From: Cellulomonas wangleii | GTDB lineage: Bacteria; Actinomycetota; Actinomycetes; Actinomycetales; Cellulomonadaceae | Reading direction: 5' to 3' | Length of the DNA: 64,000 bases | Assembly (NCBI RefSeq): GCF_018388445.1 | Contig: NZ_CP074405.1 | Coordinates: 1,240,001 to 1,304,000, forward strand | Shown here: positions 12,554-21,688 of the stretch, in pieces | Numbering within the stretch: position 1 is the first letter of the stretch | How the letters are laid out: every line of letters starts with the position of its first letter | Translations under genes and position numbers: made by a program | Notes under the pieces: model-generated | Database searches by the model: none | Seen by the model: only the letters and a program-made list of their open reading frames with translations | What the model was told of the DNA's origin: nothing

Positions 12554-14761
12554 TCAGGGGCGCACGTACACCCGCATGCTCAGCGGCTCGACCGTCGTCA
12601 CCGCACCCCCCGGCGGGTGCAGGCCGCCGGAGATCGCCACGGTCGAGACCTCGGACGGGTGCTCCCACACGGAGTCCCACGCGAGCCGCCACGGCCGCTC
12701 GTCGCCCGCCACGAGCCGCACCTCGGCGGCGTCGAGCGCCCCGTTGACGACGAGGAGCACCTGGTCGTCGTGGGGTGCGGGTGCGACCCGGACCATCTGG
12801 AACGTGCGGACGCCCGCGTCGTGCCAGCGGGCGTGGTCGAACTCGACGCCGTCCGTGCCGTACCAGCCGAGGTCCGGCGGCCCGCCGGGTACCCAGGGGC
12901 TCCCGGAGTAGAACGTCTGGGTGCTCAGGGCCGGGTGGCTGTGCCGCAGGGCCATGAGGTGCCGGGTGGTCGCGAGCAGCGACGTCCGCCACGGCGCCAG
13001 GTCCCAGTCGACCCAGGAGATCTCGTTGTCCTGGCAGTACGCGTTGTTGTTGCCCCGCTGCGTGCGCCCCATCTCGTCGCCCGCCGTGATCATCGGGGTC
13101 CCGGCGGACAGCACGAGCGTGGCGAACAGGTTGCGCAGCGACCGGCGGCGCAGCGGCGCGATGTCGGCGGCGGGGGAGTCGCGCTGCACGGGACCCTCGA
13201 CGCCGTGGTTCCACGACCGGTTGTCGTCCGAGCCGTCGCGGTTCTGCTCGCCGTTGGCGGTGTTGTGCTTGTGCTCGTAGGCGACGAGGTCCGCCAGCGT
13301 GAAGCCGTCGTGCGCCGTCACGTAGTTCACCGACGCGCGCGGGCCACGGGCCAGGCCGGGTGACCCGCCGCCGAACAGGTCGACCGACCCCGACAGGCGC
13401 GTGGCGAGCTCGCGCACCCGGTCCCCGGGCAGGCCGTGCGCGGCGCGGCCGGGGTCGGCGAGCCAGAAGGAGCGCACCGCGTTGCGGAACTTGTCGTTCC
13501 ACTCCGCGAAGGGCGGCGGGAACTGCCCGGTCCGCCAGCCGCCCGGGCCGACGTCCCAGGGCTCCGCGACGAGCTTGAGCCCGGCGAGCCGCGGGTCGGT
13601 CGCCGCCGCCACGTACGTCGCGTGGTCGGCGCGGAACCCGTCGGTGCCCCGTCCGAGGGTGACCGCGAGGTCGAACCGGAACCCGTCGACGCCGACGACG
13701 TCCGCCCAGTAGCGCAGCGAGTCCAGGGTCATTTGGACCACGCCGGTGCGGCGGAAGTCCAGGGAGTTGCCGGTCCCCGTCACGTCGGCGAGCGTCGCCG
13801 GGACCGCGCCGCCGTGCGCGTAGTAGTAGGCGTTGTCCAGGCCGCGCCAGGACACGTGCTGCCCGTCCGTGCCGCCCTCGCAGGTGTGGTTGTAGACGAC
13901 GTCGAGCAGCACCTCGAGCCCGGCCTCGTGCAGCGCGTGGACCGTCGCGCGCAGCTCCGCGAGCACGGCCGCCGGGCCCGCCGCGCGGGCCGCCGCCGTG
14001 GCGTACGCCGCGTGCGGCGCGAAGAAGCCGAGCGTCGAGTAGCCCCAGTAGTTGGTCAGGCCCTTGGCCACCAGGTGCGGCTCGGACGTGAACGCGTGGA
14101 TCGGCAGCAGCTCGATCGCGGTGACGCCCAGCCCGAGGAGGTGGTCGATCACGGCGGGGTGGGCGAGGCCCGCGTACGTGCCGCGCAGCTCCTCCGGCAG
14201 GGCGGGGTGCAGGCGGGTCAGGCCCTTGGTGTGCGCCTCGTAGACGACCGTGCGCGACCACGGCGTCCAGGGGCGGTTGGCCGCCGGGTCGGGCCCGGGC
14301 AGCGCACGCGTGTCGACGACGACGCCGTGCGGCACGTGCGCGGCGCTGTCGCGGTCGTCCGGCGGGCCGTAGGGGTTGCCCGTCAGGTCGCTCGCCACGA
14401 CGTGGCCGTACGTCTCCGGGCCGTAGCCCAGGTCGCCCACGAGGCCCCGGGCGTACGGGTCGACCAGCAGCTTGGCGGGGTTGTACCGCAGGCCGTAGGC
14501 GGGCTCCCACGGGCCGTGCGCCCGCAGGCCGTAGCGCTGCCCGGGCCGGACCCCCGGCACCGACGCGGTCCAGTGGCCCAGCCGCGGGCCCGACAGCGGC
14601 ACGCGGCGCTCCGTGGGGGCGTCCAGGGGGCCGTCGAGCAGGCAGAGCTCGACCGCGGTGGCGTGGGGGGCGAGGACGCCCACGTCGACACCCGTGTCGG
14701 TGACGTGGACGCCGAGGCGGTACGGCCCGTGCGCTCGGCCGGTCGTCGTGGGGTCGGTCAC
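12554..14761 (-). CDS. glgX: glycogen debranching enzyme GlgX
   Basis: 735 residues, GH13_11 with an N-terminal CBM48 domain (YRLGVHVTDTGVDVGVLAPHA). Hydrolyses alpha-1,6 branches of limit dextrin. Family signatures: RYNPAKLLVDPYA, YEAHTKGLT, LLDVVYNHTCEGG, nucleophile D364 in GFRFDLAVTLGR, acid/base E400 in KLVAEPWDVGPGG, the YVTAHDGFTLADLV segment, and GDEMGRTQRGNNNAYCQDN. GTG 14761 follows a CACGAT hexamer by 6 nt; GTG 14767 in the same frame is an alternative. It is divergent from etfB. Together with GlgE it would trim branched glucan, but the window encodes no branching enzyme. Confidence 0.93.
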   Translation of the reverse strand: MTDPTTTGRAHGPYRLGVHVTDTGVDVGVLAPHATAVELCLLDGPLDAPTERRVPLSGPRLGHWTASVPGVRPGQRYGLRAHGPWEPAYGLRYNPAKLLVDPYARGLVGDLGYGPETYGHVVASDLTGNPYGPPDDRDSAAHVPHGVVVDTRALPGPDPAANRPWTPWSRTVVYEAHTKGLTRLHPALPEELRGTYAGLAHPAVIDHLLGLGVTAIELLPIHAFTSEPHLVAKGLTNYWGYSTLGFFAPHAAYATAAARAAGPAAVLAELRATVHALHEAGLEVLLDVVYNHTCEGGTDGQHVSWRGLDNAYYYAHGGAVPATLADVTGTGNSLDFRRTGVVQMTLDSLRYWADVVGVDGFRFDLAVTLGRGTDGFRADHATYVAAATDPRLAGLKLVAEPWDVGPGGWRTGQFPPPFAEWNDKFRNAVRSFWLADPGRAAHGLPGDRVRELATRLSGSVDLFGGGSPGLARGPRASVNYVTAHDGFTLADLVAYEHKHNTANGEQNRDGSDDNRSWNHGVEGPVQRDSPAADIAPLRRRSLRNLFATLVLSAGTPMITAGDEMGRTQRGNNNAYCQDNEISWVDWDLAPWRTSLLATTRHLMALRHSHPALSTQTFYSGSPWVPGGPPDLGWYGTDGVEFDHARWHDAGVRTFQMVRVAPAPHDDQVLLVVNGALDAAEVRLVAGDERPWRLAWDSVWEHPSEVSTVAISGGLHPPGGAVTTVEPLSMRVYVRP

Positions 14762-14767
14762 CCCCAC

Positions 14768-14773
14768 ATCGTG
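14768..14773 (-). promoter_or_regulatory. possible -10 box (CACGAT) of glgX
   Basis: The hexamer CACGAT lies 6 nt before GTG 14761. It departs from TAnnnT at the first base. It is listed because the spacing equals that of other starts in this window. Confidence 0.3.
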
Positions 14774-14851
14774 CCAGCAGGACGGTCCGGTCCGTGTCGG
14801 CGGTGTTTCCAGCAGGCGACACGGACCGGGAGCGTCGGGCCCTGCGGGAGG

Positions 14852-14857
14852 TAACGT
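14852..14857 (+). promoter_or_regulatory. -10 box (TAACGT) of etfBA
   Basis: TAACGT followed by 7 nt and GTG 14865. A GGGAGG sequence sits immediately upstream of the hexamer, so it would lie outside a leaderless transcript. If transcription starts further upstream, it could instead be a distant ribosome site. Confidence 0.45.
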
Positions 14858-14864
14858 TCGGGGG

Positions 14865-15659
14865 GTGAGGATCGTCGTCTGCGTGAAGTTCGTCCCCGAC
14901 ATCCAGTCCGACCGGCAGCTCGGTCCCGACGGGCGCGTCGTGCGCGACGGCGGTGACGGCACCCTCAACGAGCTCGACGAGAACGCCGTCGAGGCCGCGC
15001 TCACGCTGGCCGAGGAGCACGACGGCGAGGTCGTCGTGCTGACCGTGGGCCCGGACGACGCCGTCGACGCGGTCCGCAAGGGCCTGCAGATGGGCGCCGA
15101 CGAGGCGGTGCACGTGCTGGACGACGACGTGGCCGGCTCGGACGCGATCGGGACCGCGACGGTCCTGGCCGCGGCGGTGCGTCACCTGGCCGCGGACTCC
15201 CCGGTCGACCTGGTCGTCACCGGCATGGCGGGACTCGACGGCCTGACGTCGCTGCTCCCGGCCGCGCTGGCCGAGGAGCTCGACCTGCCCGCCCTGCCCC
15301 TGGCGTCGGCGCTCACCGTCGACCCGCAGGCGCGGACCGTGACGGCCACGCGCCGCCTGGACCACGCGACCGAGACGCTGCAGGCGCCGCTGCCGGCCCT
15401 GGTGTCGGTCACGGACGGCATCAACGAGCCGCGCTACCCGAACTTCAAGGGGATCATGGCGGCCCGCAAGAAGCCCGTCACCACCCTGACCCTCGCCGAC
15501 CTGGGCGTCGACCCCGCCACGGTCGGCGCCGCGGGCGCCCGCACGCAGGTGCTCGAGGCGGCGCCGCGCCCGCCGCGGGAGGACCGTGTGCTCGTCACCG
15601 ACACGGGCGACGCCGGCACCCGGCTGGCCGCCTGGCTCGTCGAGCGCAAGCTCGTCTGA
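14865..15659 (+). CDS. etfB: electron transfer flavoprotein beta subunit
   Basis: 264 residues. The beta subunit binds AMP and forms with EtfA a heterodimer that passes electrons from acyl-CoA and other dehydrogenases to the quinone pool. Seen: the start VRIVVCVKFVPDIQSDRQL, NELDENAVEAALTL, the MGADEAVHV segment, DLVVTGMAGLDG, and the C-terminal SVTDGINEPRYPNFKGIMA with KKPVTTLTLADL, all characteristic. The same order (fixA-fixB upstream of a cysteine desulfurase and mnmA) is known from mycobacteria. etfA follows after 49 bp. Confidence 0.95.
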   Translation: MRIVVCVKFVPDIQSDRQLGPDGRVVRDGGDGTLNELDENAVEAALTLAEEHDGEVVVLTVGPDDAVDAVRKGLQMGADEAVHVLDDDVAGSDAIGTATVLAAAVRHLAADSPVDLVVTGMAGLDGLTSLLPAALAEELDLPALPLASALTVDPQARTVTATRRLDHATETLQAPLPALVSVTDGINEPRYPNFKGIMAARKKPVTTLTLADLGVDPATVGAAGARTQVLEAAPRPPREDRVLVTDTGDAGTRLAAWLVERKLV

Positions 15660-15708
15660 CGCCGGCCCGCCCCACCCCCGTCACCCCGCACCACCCGGAG
15701 GACCCGCC

Positions 15709-16689
15709 GTGACCGCCACCCCCGTGCTCGTCCTGCTCGACCACGCCGCCGACGGCACGCTGCGCCCGCCGGTGCGCGAGCTGCTGACCCTCGCGCGGGA
15801 GCTGGCCGGCGACGCCGGTGTGCACGGCGTGTGGGCCGGTGCCGAGGACGTCGCCGGGGCGCTGCCCGTGCTCGCGGCGCAGGGCGTGAGCACGGTGCAC
15901 CGTCTGGTGGCCGACGCCGACCCGCACCTCTCGGCCGTGCTGGCCGACGGCCTGCAGGCCGCGCTCGCGGCCTCGGGCGCCACGGTGCTGCTGCTCGTCT
16001 CCTCCTTCGAGAACAAGGAGGCGGCGGCGCGCGTGGCCGTGCGCACCGGCGCGGGGGTCGTCACGGACGCCGACGGCGTCGTGCTCGAGGACGGGCGCGT
16101 CGTCGCGCACAAGACCGTGCTGGCCGGCACGTGGACCACGCGGTGCGCCGTGACCGCGCCCCGCGCGGTGGTCACCGTCAAGGCGAACTCGGTGACCGCG
16201 CAGGACGCCGCGGTCCCGTCCACGCCGGCCGTCGTCGACCTGCCGGTCGAGGTGCGCCCCGGCTCGACCCGCGTGCACCTCGTCGAGCGCACCGAGCACG
16301 CCGACTCGGGCCGCCCGGACCTCGGCTCGGCCCACGTCGTGGTGGTCGGGGGGCGCGGCACCGAGGGTGACTTCTCGGTGGTCGAGGAGCTGGCCGACGT
16401 GCTCGGGGGTGCCGTGGGCGCCACCCGCGTCGCCACGGACGAGGGCTGGATCGCGCACGACGCGCAGATCGGGCAGACCGGCGTGACCGTGTCGCCGCGC
16501 CTCTACATCGGGGCCGGCGTGTCCGGGGCGGTGCACCACCGCGGCGGCATGCAGGCGTCCGGGACGATCGTCGCGGTGAACAACGACCCCGACGCGCCGA
16601 TCTTCGAGATCGCCGACTTCGGTGTGGTCGGCGACCTGTTCACGGTGCTGCCGCAGGCGGCGGCGGAGCTGCGTCGCCTGCAGGGCTGA
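15709..16689 (+). CDS. etfA: electron transfer flavoprotein alpha subunit
   Basis: 326 residues. The alpha subunit carries the redox-active FAD. The C-terminal FAD domain shows LYIGAGVSGAVHHRGGMQAS, then IVAVNNDPDAPIFEIADFGV and VGDLFTVLP, the family signature. GGAGGA precedes GTG 15709 at suitable spacing, so this gene has a ribosome site and is probably co-transcribed with etfB. It ends at a hairpin shared with the convergent gene. Confidence 0.95.
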   Translation: MTATPVLVLLDHAADGTLRPPVRELLTLARELAGDAGVHGVWAGAEDVAGALPVLAAQGVSTVHRLVADADPHLSAVLADGLQAALAASGATVLLLVSSFENKEAAARVAVRTGAGVVTDADGVVLEDGRVVAHKTVLAGTWTTRCAVTAPRAVVTVKANSVTAQDAAVPSTPAVVDLPVEVRPGSTRVHLVERTEHADSGRPDLGSAHVVVVGGRGTEGDFSVVEELADVLGGAVGATRVATDEGWIAHDAQIGQTGVTVSPRLYIGAGVSGAVHHRGGMQASGTIVAVNNDPDAPIFEIADFGVVGDLFTVLPQAAAELRRLQG

Positions 16690-16690
16690 G

Positions 16691-16714
16691 CGCGCCGGCA
16701 CCGGGGCCGGCGCG
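16691..16714. terminator. bidirectional terminator between etfA and the phosphotransferase gene
   Basis: Perfect 9-bp GC inverted repeat (16691-16699 with 16706-16714, 6-nt loop) in the 34-bp gap between two convergent genes. Confidence 0.65.
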
Positions 16715-16723
16715 GCCGCGGGG

Positions 16724-17719
16724 TCAGCTCAGGTCGCGCAGCCAGCGCAGCGTGGCACCCGCCTGCGCGGCCTGGAAGGCGCGCAGGTTGGGGATGCCGG
16801 TCGGCGACGGCTGTGCGGACGACCAGGCGAAGTACCCGGCCAGTCCGGCCAGTGCCGACCGCAGGTCGTCGGCGCCCACACCCTGAGCCGCCTCGCTGCT
16901 GGCGAAGAGCGCGGCCGGGTCGCTACCGGCACCGCCCTGGAGCATGACGCTCGGCAGCATGAACGCGAGGTCGATCCACGGTGCCCCGACGCACGCGTGG
17001 GGCCAGTCGATGAGCCACACGCGGTCGTGGCCGTCCTCGATCATGAGGTTGTCCGCCCGCAGGTCCCCGTGCACCAGGGAGTCGCCGGCGCACACCCGCA
17101 GGGCGTCCTGCTCCCACGCGACCAGCTCGTCCAGGTGGTCCAGCGCCCAGCGGCCCGGCTCCTCGAGCAGCTCGGCCACGTGCTCGCGCTGCTGCGGCGT
17201 GCCGCGCAGCATCGAGCGCCACCCCGTGAAGTCCTCGGCCAGCAGGTCGTCGGCCCGCGGCAGGTCGTGGCCGGGCGCGGGGGTGCAGCGCGCCAGGTCG
17301 TCGAGCGCGCGGAGCACCAGCGCGAGGTCGTCCGAGCGCCACGGCAGCTCCGGGGACCGTCCGTGCACCGCGTCGAAGCCGAGCAGGACCCAGTGGCCGT
17401 CGTCGTCCCACCAGCGCAGCGCGGGCGCGGGCACCTCGGGGGGCAGCGCACGCGCGGCGCGGATCTCGGCCCGCGCGAGGTCCGGCGAGTGCGGGTTCTG
17501 GTCCGCCGAGACGGCCTTCACGAAGACGGCGCGACCGTCGGTGAGCTCCAGGACCGCGCAGAACCCGGGCGAGAACCCGCTGGTGGCCGACATCTCGGCG
17601 GTCACGCGGGCACCGGCCAGCGTCTCGATGCGCTCGCGCACCGCACGCGGCAGGTCACGCCAGTCCAGCCGCTGGCCGCCGAAGGCGAGCGGCAGCGCCA
17701 TGACGTCGTCGGCACTCAC
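16724..17719 (-). CDS. aminoglycoside phosphotransferase-family kinase
   Basis: 331 residues, protein-kinase-like APH fold (PF01636). Seen: FVKAVS with the ATP-binding lysine, [11 protein letters not shown] hinge, catalytic [12 protein letters not shown] and metal-binding [11 protein letters not shown]. Such chromosomal members phosphorylate small metabolites or are of unknown specificity; drug resistance cannot be inferred. GTG 17719 is preceded by CAGGAT and a 6-nt spacer; an in-frame ATG at 17737 would add six residues. It is divergent from the cysteine desulfurase gene and convergent with etfA. It has no operon partner. Confidence 0.8.
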   Translation of the reverse strand: MSADDVMALPLAFGGQRLDWRDLPRAVRERIETLAGARVTAEMSATSGFSPGFCAVLELTDGRAVFVKAVSADQNPHSPDLARAEIRAARALPPEVPAPALRWWDDDGHWVLLGFDAVHGRSPELPWRSDDLALVLRALDDLARCTPAPGHDLPRADDLLAEDFTGWRSMLRGTPQQREHVAELLEEPGRWALDHLDELVAWEQDALRVCAGDSLVHGDLRADNLMIEDGHDRVWLIDWPHACVGAPWIDLAFMLPSVMLQGGAGSDPAALFASSEAAQGVGADDLRSALAGLAGYFAWSSAQPSPTGIPNLRAFQAAQAGATLRWLRDLS

Positions 17720-17725
17720 CCCCAC

Positions 17726-17731
17726 ATCCTG
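17726..17731 (-). promoter_or_regulatory. possible -10 box (CAGGAT) of the phosphotransferase gene
   Basis: The hexamer lies 6 nt before GTG 17719 on the minus strand. This short element, GATGTGGGGGTGA, is nearly identical to the glgX start region. Confidence 0.3.
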
Positions 17732-17853
17732 CAGCATCCCGGACCGGTCCACGGCACTCCGGGCACTCTCGTGCGGGCGAACGTGGGCCGAGGACGGGCG
17801 GATCCGGACGAACCGGGCGGACGTGAGCGCCCGGGGCGGACCCCGGGCGTTCG

Positions 17854-17859
17854 TAGACT
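17854..17859 (+). promoter_or_regulatory. -10 box (TAGACT) of the cysteine desulfurase operon
   Basis: TAGACT is a consensus actinobacterial -10. It is followed by 6 nt and GTG 17866, a leaderless start for the operon. Confidence 0.6.
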
Positions 17860-17865
17860 GTCGGG

Positions 17866-19071
17866 GTGAGTGCACCCCGCACCCGCGCGGTCTACCTCGA
17901 CCACGCGGCGACCACCTCGATGCGCCCCGCGGCGCTCGCCGCCCTGACGGCCGGGCTCGCGCGCACCGGCAACCCCTCGTCGCTGCACACGGCGGGGCGG
18001 GCGGCGCGCCGGACCGTCGAGGAGGCCCGCGAGCAGGTCGCGGCGTCCCTGGGCGCACGGCCGAGCGAGGTGGTGTGGACCGCGGGCGGCACCGAGGCCG
18101 ACAACCTGGCGGTCAAGGGGCTGTTCTGGGCGCGGCGCACGCAGGACCCGTCGCGCCGGCGCGTCGTGGTGTCCGCGGTCGAGCACCACGCGGTCCTCGA
18201 CCCCGCCTTCTGGCTCGCCGAGCACGCCGGCGCGGAGCTCGCGCTGCTGCCCGTGGACGGCGAGGGTCGCGTGGACCTCGACGCGCTGCGCGCCGAGCTC
18301 GAGGAGCACGGGGACGCGGTGGCGCTCGTCTCGGTGATGTGGGCCAACAACGAGGTGGGCACGCTGCAGCCGCTGGAGCAGGTCGTCGGCCTCGCGCACC
18401 GGTACGGCGTCCCCGTGCACGCGGACGCGGTGCAGGCGGTCGGGCAGGTCCCGGTCGACCTGCGCGCGTCCGGGGTCGACGCGCTGACGGTGAGCGGTCA
18501 CAAGGTCGGCGGGCCCGGCGCCACCGGCGCCCTGCTGGCGCGCCGCGGTCTCGACCTCACCCCCGTGCTGCACGGGGGCGGGCAGGAGCGCGGCGTGCGG
18601 TCCGGCACGCTCGACCCCGCGCTGCTGGCGGCGTTCGCGGCCGCGGTGGACGAGGCGGTGACGACGCGCGAGGACCACGCCGCGCGCGTCGGGGCGCTGC
18701 GCGACGACCTGGTGCGGCGCGTGCTGGCGGCCGTCCCCGGCGCGACGCTGCGTGGCCCTGCCGACGCCTCTCACCGCCTGCCCGGCAACGCCCACCTGAC
18801 GTTCGCGGGCTGCGAGGGCGACTCCCTGCTGTACCTGCTCGACGCGGCGGGGGTCGAGGCGTCCACGGGCTCCGCGTGCCAGGCCGGCGTGCCGCGGCCG
18901 TCGCACGTGCTGCTCGCGATGGGCGTCGGCGAGGACGACGCGCGCGGTGCGCTGCGGTTCTCGTTCGGCGCCACCTCGACGGCCGACGACGTCGACGCCG
19001 TGGTCGACGTGCTGCCCGGCGCGGTCGAGCGGGCGCGGGCCGCGGGGCTGTCGATGGCGGTGGGGGCCTGA
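17866..19071 (+). CDS. iscS: cysteine desulfurase
   Basis: 401 residues, class V PLP enzyme. Removes sulfur from cysteine as an enzyme-bound persulfide and passes it on for tRNA thiolation or Fe-S assembly. Motifs: [51 protein letters not shown] lysine K213 in [12 protein letters not shown] and the persulfide cysteine C338 in [10 protein letters not shown]. The ATG of mnmA overlaps its stop (TGATG), so the two products are probably coupled in 2-thiouridine synthesis. The IscS versus NifS name is by convention. Confidence 0.94.
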   Translation: MSAPRTRAVYLDHAATTSMRPAALAALTAGLARTGNPSSLHTAGRAARRTVEEAREQVAASLGARPSEVVWTAGGTEADNLAVKGLFWARRTQDPSRRRVVVSAVEHHAVLDPAFWLAEHAGAELALLPVDGEGRVDLDALRAELEEHGDAVALVSVMWANNEVGTLQPLEQVVGLAHRYGVPVHADAVQAVGQVPVDLRASGVDALTVSGHKVGGPGATGALLARRGLDLTPVLHGGGQERGVRSGTLDPALLAAFAAAVDEAVTTREDHAARVGALRDDLVRRVLAAVPGATLRGPADASHRLPGNAHLTFAGCEGDSLLYLLDAAGVEASTGSACQAGVPRPSHVLLAMGVGEDDARGALRFSFGATSTADDVDAVVDVLPGAVERARAAGLSMAVGA

Positions 19072-20195
19072 TGCGCGTGCTGGCGGCCATGTCCGGCGGT
19101 GTGGACTCCGCGGTGGCGGCGGCCCGCGCCGTCGACGCGGGCCACGACGTGGTGGGCGTGCACATGGCGCTGTCGCGCACGCCCGCCCAGGAGCGCACCG
19201 GGTCGCGCGGCTGCTGCTCGATCGAGGACGCGTCCGACGCGCGCCGCGCCGCCGACGTGCTGGGCATCCCGTACTACGTCTGGGACATGTCCGAGCGCTT
19301 CGAGGCGACGGTCGTGGCGGACTTCCTGTCCGAGTACGCGGCGGGGCGCACCCCCAACCCGTGCGTGCGGTGCAACGAGCACGTGAAGTTCGCGGCGCTG
19401 CTGGACAAGGCGGTCGCGCTCGGCTTCGACGCCGTGTGCACCGGCCACTACGCGCGGGTGGTCGAGGGCGCCGACGGCGTCCGCGAGCTGCACCGCGCCG
19501 CCGACGCGGCCAAGGACCAGTCCTACGTGCTGGCCGTCATGGGCCCCGAGCGGCTGGCGCGCGCGGTGTTCCCGCTGGGGGACGTCACGTCGAAGGCCGA
19601 GGTGCGCGCCGAGGCCGTCGCGCGGGGCCTGTCGGTCGCCGCCAAGCCCGACTCGTACGACATCTGCTTCGTCGCCGACGGGGACACCCAGGGCTTCCTG
19701 CGCCGCGCGCTCGGGGAGCAGCCCGGCGACATCGTCGACGAGGACGGTGCCGTGGTGGGGACGCACGACGGCGCCTACGCCTACACGGTGGGGCAGCGGC
19801 GTGGTCTGTCGCTGGGCCGCCCCGCGCCCGACGGCCGGCCGCGGTACGTGCTCGCGGTCGAGCCGGTCCGGCGCCGCGTCGTCGTCGGGCCCGCGGAGCA
19901 CCTCGACGTCGCGCACGTCCGCGGGGACGCCGCGGTCTGGTTCGGTGCCGTCCCGTCGGCGGGAACGTCGTGCACCGTCCAGGTGCGCGCGCACGGCGCC
20001 GACGTCCCGGCGCGGGTGCTCGCCGCCGACGCGGCGTCCGTGACCGTCGACGTCGCCGACGGGGGCGTCCGCGGGGTCGCCCCGGGGCAGTCCCTCGTGC
20101 TGTACGACGGTTCCCGGGTGCTGGGGCAGGCCACCGTGGCCGGGACGCGCACCGCCGCCGACCTGGCCGGTGCGGCATCGGACGGCGCCGCGTGA
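19071..20195 (+). CDS. mnmA: tRNA-specific 2-thiouridylase MnmA
   Basis: 374 residues. Makes 2-thiouridine at the wobble base U34 of Lys, Glu and Gln tRNAs using ATP and sulfur relayed from the desulfurase. The PP-loop [12 protein letters not shown] is at the N-terminus. Catalytic cysteines are C98 in [12 protein letters not shown] and C199 in [27 protein letters not shown] and the [18 protein letters not shown] segments are present. It overlaps the genes on both sides (TGATG and GTGA). Gene order matches the mycobacterial iscS-trmU region. Confidence 0.96.
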   Translation: MRVLAAMSGGVDSAVAAARAVDAGHDVVGVHMALSRTPAQERTGSRGCCSIEDASDARRAADVLGIPYYVWDMSERFEATVVADFLSEYAAGRTPNPCVRCNEHVKFAALLDKAVALGFDAVCTGHYARVVEGADGVRELHRAADAAKDQSYVLAVMGPERLARAVFPLGDVTSKAEVRAEAVARGLSVAAKPDSYDICFVADGDTQGFLRRALGEQPGDIVDEDGAVVGTHDGAYAYTVGQRRGLSLGRPAPDGRPRYVLAVEPVRRRVVVGPAEHLDVAHVRGDAAVWFGAVPSAGTSCTVQVRAHGADVPARVLAADAASVTVDVADGGVRGVAPGQSLVLYDGSRVLGQATVAGTRTAADLAGAASDGAA

Positions 20196-21211
20196 CCGCG
20201 GTCAGCGGCGTCGGGCCGTGGCCCGGCACGGACGCGCTCGAGGCCGCGACCACGGTCGTCGGCGACCTGGGGGACACCCCGGCCGAGGTGGTGGGTCTGC
20301 CGTTCGCCGTGCTGCTGCCGGCGCGCGGGCCCTGGGGCGACGCGACCGGTGCGGCCGTCGCGCTGCTCGCGGACCTGCCCGCCGAGCTCGGACCGCACGG
20401 CTGGAAGCTCGCCGACCGGCCGGGCCGCGACCTGGCGCGCGCCCGCGCCCTGGCGCGGGAGGACCTCGACGCGCTCGCGGTGGCCGCCCACGGCTGGCCC
20501 GGCGGGCTCGTGCTGCCGGTGCTCGGGCCGTTCACGCTGGCCGCCGAGGTGTACCTGGCCCGCGGGGACCGCATCCTGTCCGACCCCGGGGCGGTGCGGG
20601 ACACCGTCGCGTCGGCCGCGGAGGGCATCGCCGCCCGCGTCGCGGACGTGCGGCGCGTCCTGCCCGGCGCGGACGTGCGGGTGCTGCTGCGCGAGCCGCT
20701 GCTCGCGGCCGTGCTCGCGGGCGTGGTGCCGACGTTCAGCGGGCGGGCCCCGCTGCGGCGCGTCCCGCTCCCGGTGGTCGCCGACGGTCTGACCGCCGTC
20801 GCGGACACCGTGCGCGCCGCGGGTGCCTCCGCCGTGGTGGTGCACCCCGGGGCGTCGTGGTCGGCGCTCGGCGCGATCCGCGCCTCCGAGGCGGACGGCG
20901 CGGCGCTGGCGGTCGCGGACCTCGGCGAGCGCGGCTGGGAGGAGGTCGCGGGTCTGGTCGAGTCGGGGCGGTCCCTGTGGGCCGAGCTGCCCGCCCAGCG
21001 GTCGTCGCAGTGCGCCGGGCCTGACGTCGTGGGGCAGGCGGACGCGCTGACGCGGCCCTGGCGGGGCGTCGGCCTGCCGGCGGCCGCGCTGCGGGACGTC
21101 GTCCTGCTGGCCGGCGCACCACCCGAGCGGGCCACGCCCGACGACGCACGCGGTGCGCTCGCCGGCCTCGTGCGCGCCGCGAGCATCGTCGCCGAGAGAG
21201 CAGAGTCGTGA
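20192..21211 (+). CDS. MetE-like protein (cobalamin-independent methionine synthase C-terminal domain homologue)
   Basis: 339 residues with a TIM-barrel profile like PF01717 ([36 protein letters not shown]). Mycobacterium has a homologue between mnmA and ligA, so the position is conserved. Catalysis by MetE needs a His-x-Cys pair, a Glu and a second Cys binding zinc. Here the likely equivalent is H218-P-G with no cysteine, and the only cysteine in the protein is in SSQCAGPD. It therefore cannot hold the usual zinc site and is unlikely to be a standard methionine synthase. GTG 20192 overlaps the mnmA stop. Function is unknown. Confidence 0.75.
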   Translation: MTAVSGVGPWPGTDALEAATTVVGDLGDTPAEVVGLPFAVLLPARGPWGDATGAAVALLADLPAELGPHGWKLADRPGRDLARARALAREDLDALAVAAHGWPGGLVLPVLGPFTLAAEVYLARGDRILSDPGAVRDTVASAAEGIAARVADVRRVLPGADVRVLLREPLLAAVLAGVVPTFSGRAPLRRVPLPVVADGLTAVADTVRAAGASAVVVHPGASWSALGAIRASEADGAALAVADLGERGWEEVAGLVESGRSLWAELPAQRSSQCAGPDVVGQADALTRPWRGVGLPAAALRDVVLLAGAPPERATPDDARGALAGLVRAASIVAERAES

Positions 21212-21636
21212 GCGCACCCACCCGTCGTCGTCCCCGTTCGCGCCGCCGCGCGCTCCTGCTGCTCGCCGCGTCGGGAGTGGCGCTCGTGGGCGTGCTGACG
21301 CTCGCGGGAGTCTGGCTCGGGCTGGGGGTGAACGCGCTGCGGGTCTCCGCGACCGGGGAGGAGCCCTGCCTCGTCGCCTCCGAGACCGACAGCGACGTGC
21401 GCATCCGCTTCGACCTCGTGCCCGCCCGTGCGCTGTGCGTGCGCGAGACGGGGACCGAGCGGGACGAGGTCGTCCTCGCCTCGGCACCGACGGGGGTCGT
21501 CGTCGGGGGGATCGTGTTCGCCGTCGTCGGGATCGCGGGCACCGTGCTGGTGCTGCTGCCCGCCCGTCGGCGCCCGGCGCCGCCGTCCGGTGACGTGCCG
21601 GCCGACCGGCCCGTGGGAGCCGCCGGCACCGGGTGA
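21208..21636 (+). CDS. hypothetical two-pass membrane protein
   Basis: 142 residues, not recognised. An arginine-rich N-terminus (RRRPRSRRR) is followed by a hydrophobic segment at about residues 15-37, a roughly 50-residue outside loop with two cysteines (GEEPCLVAS and ARALCVRE) that could form a disulfide, and a second hydrophobic segment at about 92-115. The tail is Pro-rich. GTG overlaps the stop of the MetE-like gene (GTGA), so it may be co-translated. It begins the accessory stretch inserted before ligA. Confidence 0.65.
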   Translation: MSAPTRRRPRSRRRALLLLAASGVALVGVLTLAGVWLGLGVNALRVSATGEEPCLVASETDSDVRIRFDLVPARALCVRETGTERDEVVLASAPTGVVVGGIVFAVVGIAGTVLVLLPARRRPAPPSGDVPADRPVGAAGTG

Positions 21637-21675
21637 GGTTCGCGGCCGCAGGCCCCCGGCGGGCACGTCGCACGC

Positions 21676-21681
21676 CATGAT
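21676..21681 (+). promoter_or_regulatory. possible -10 box (CATGAT) of the 444-residue membrane protein gene
   Basis: CACGCCATGATG occurs here and again before ligA (26869-26880). In both places CATGAT is followed by 6-7 nt and a GTG start, which suggests a shared promoter type rather than a coding ATG. Confidence 0.4.
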
Positions 21682-21688
21682 GTCCGCC

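Noticed and set aside
16724..17719. Antibiotic-resistance gene
   Set aside because: APH-fold kinases are common housekeeping genes; no motif ties this one to aminoglycosides or macrolides and there is no mobile element near it.
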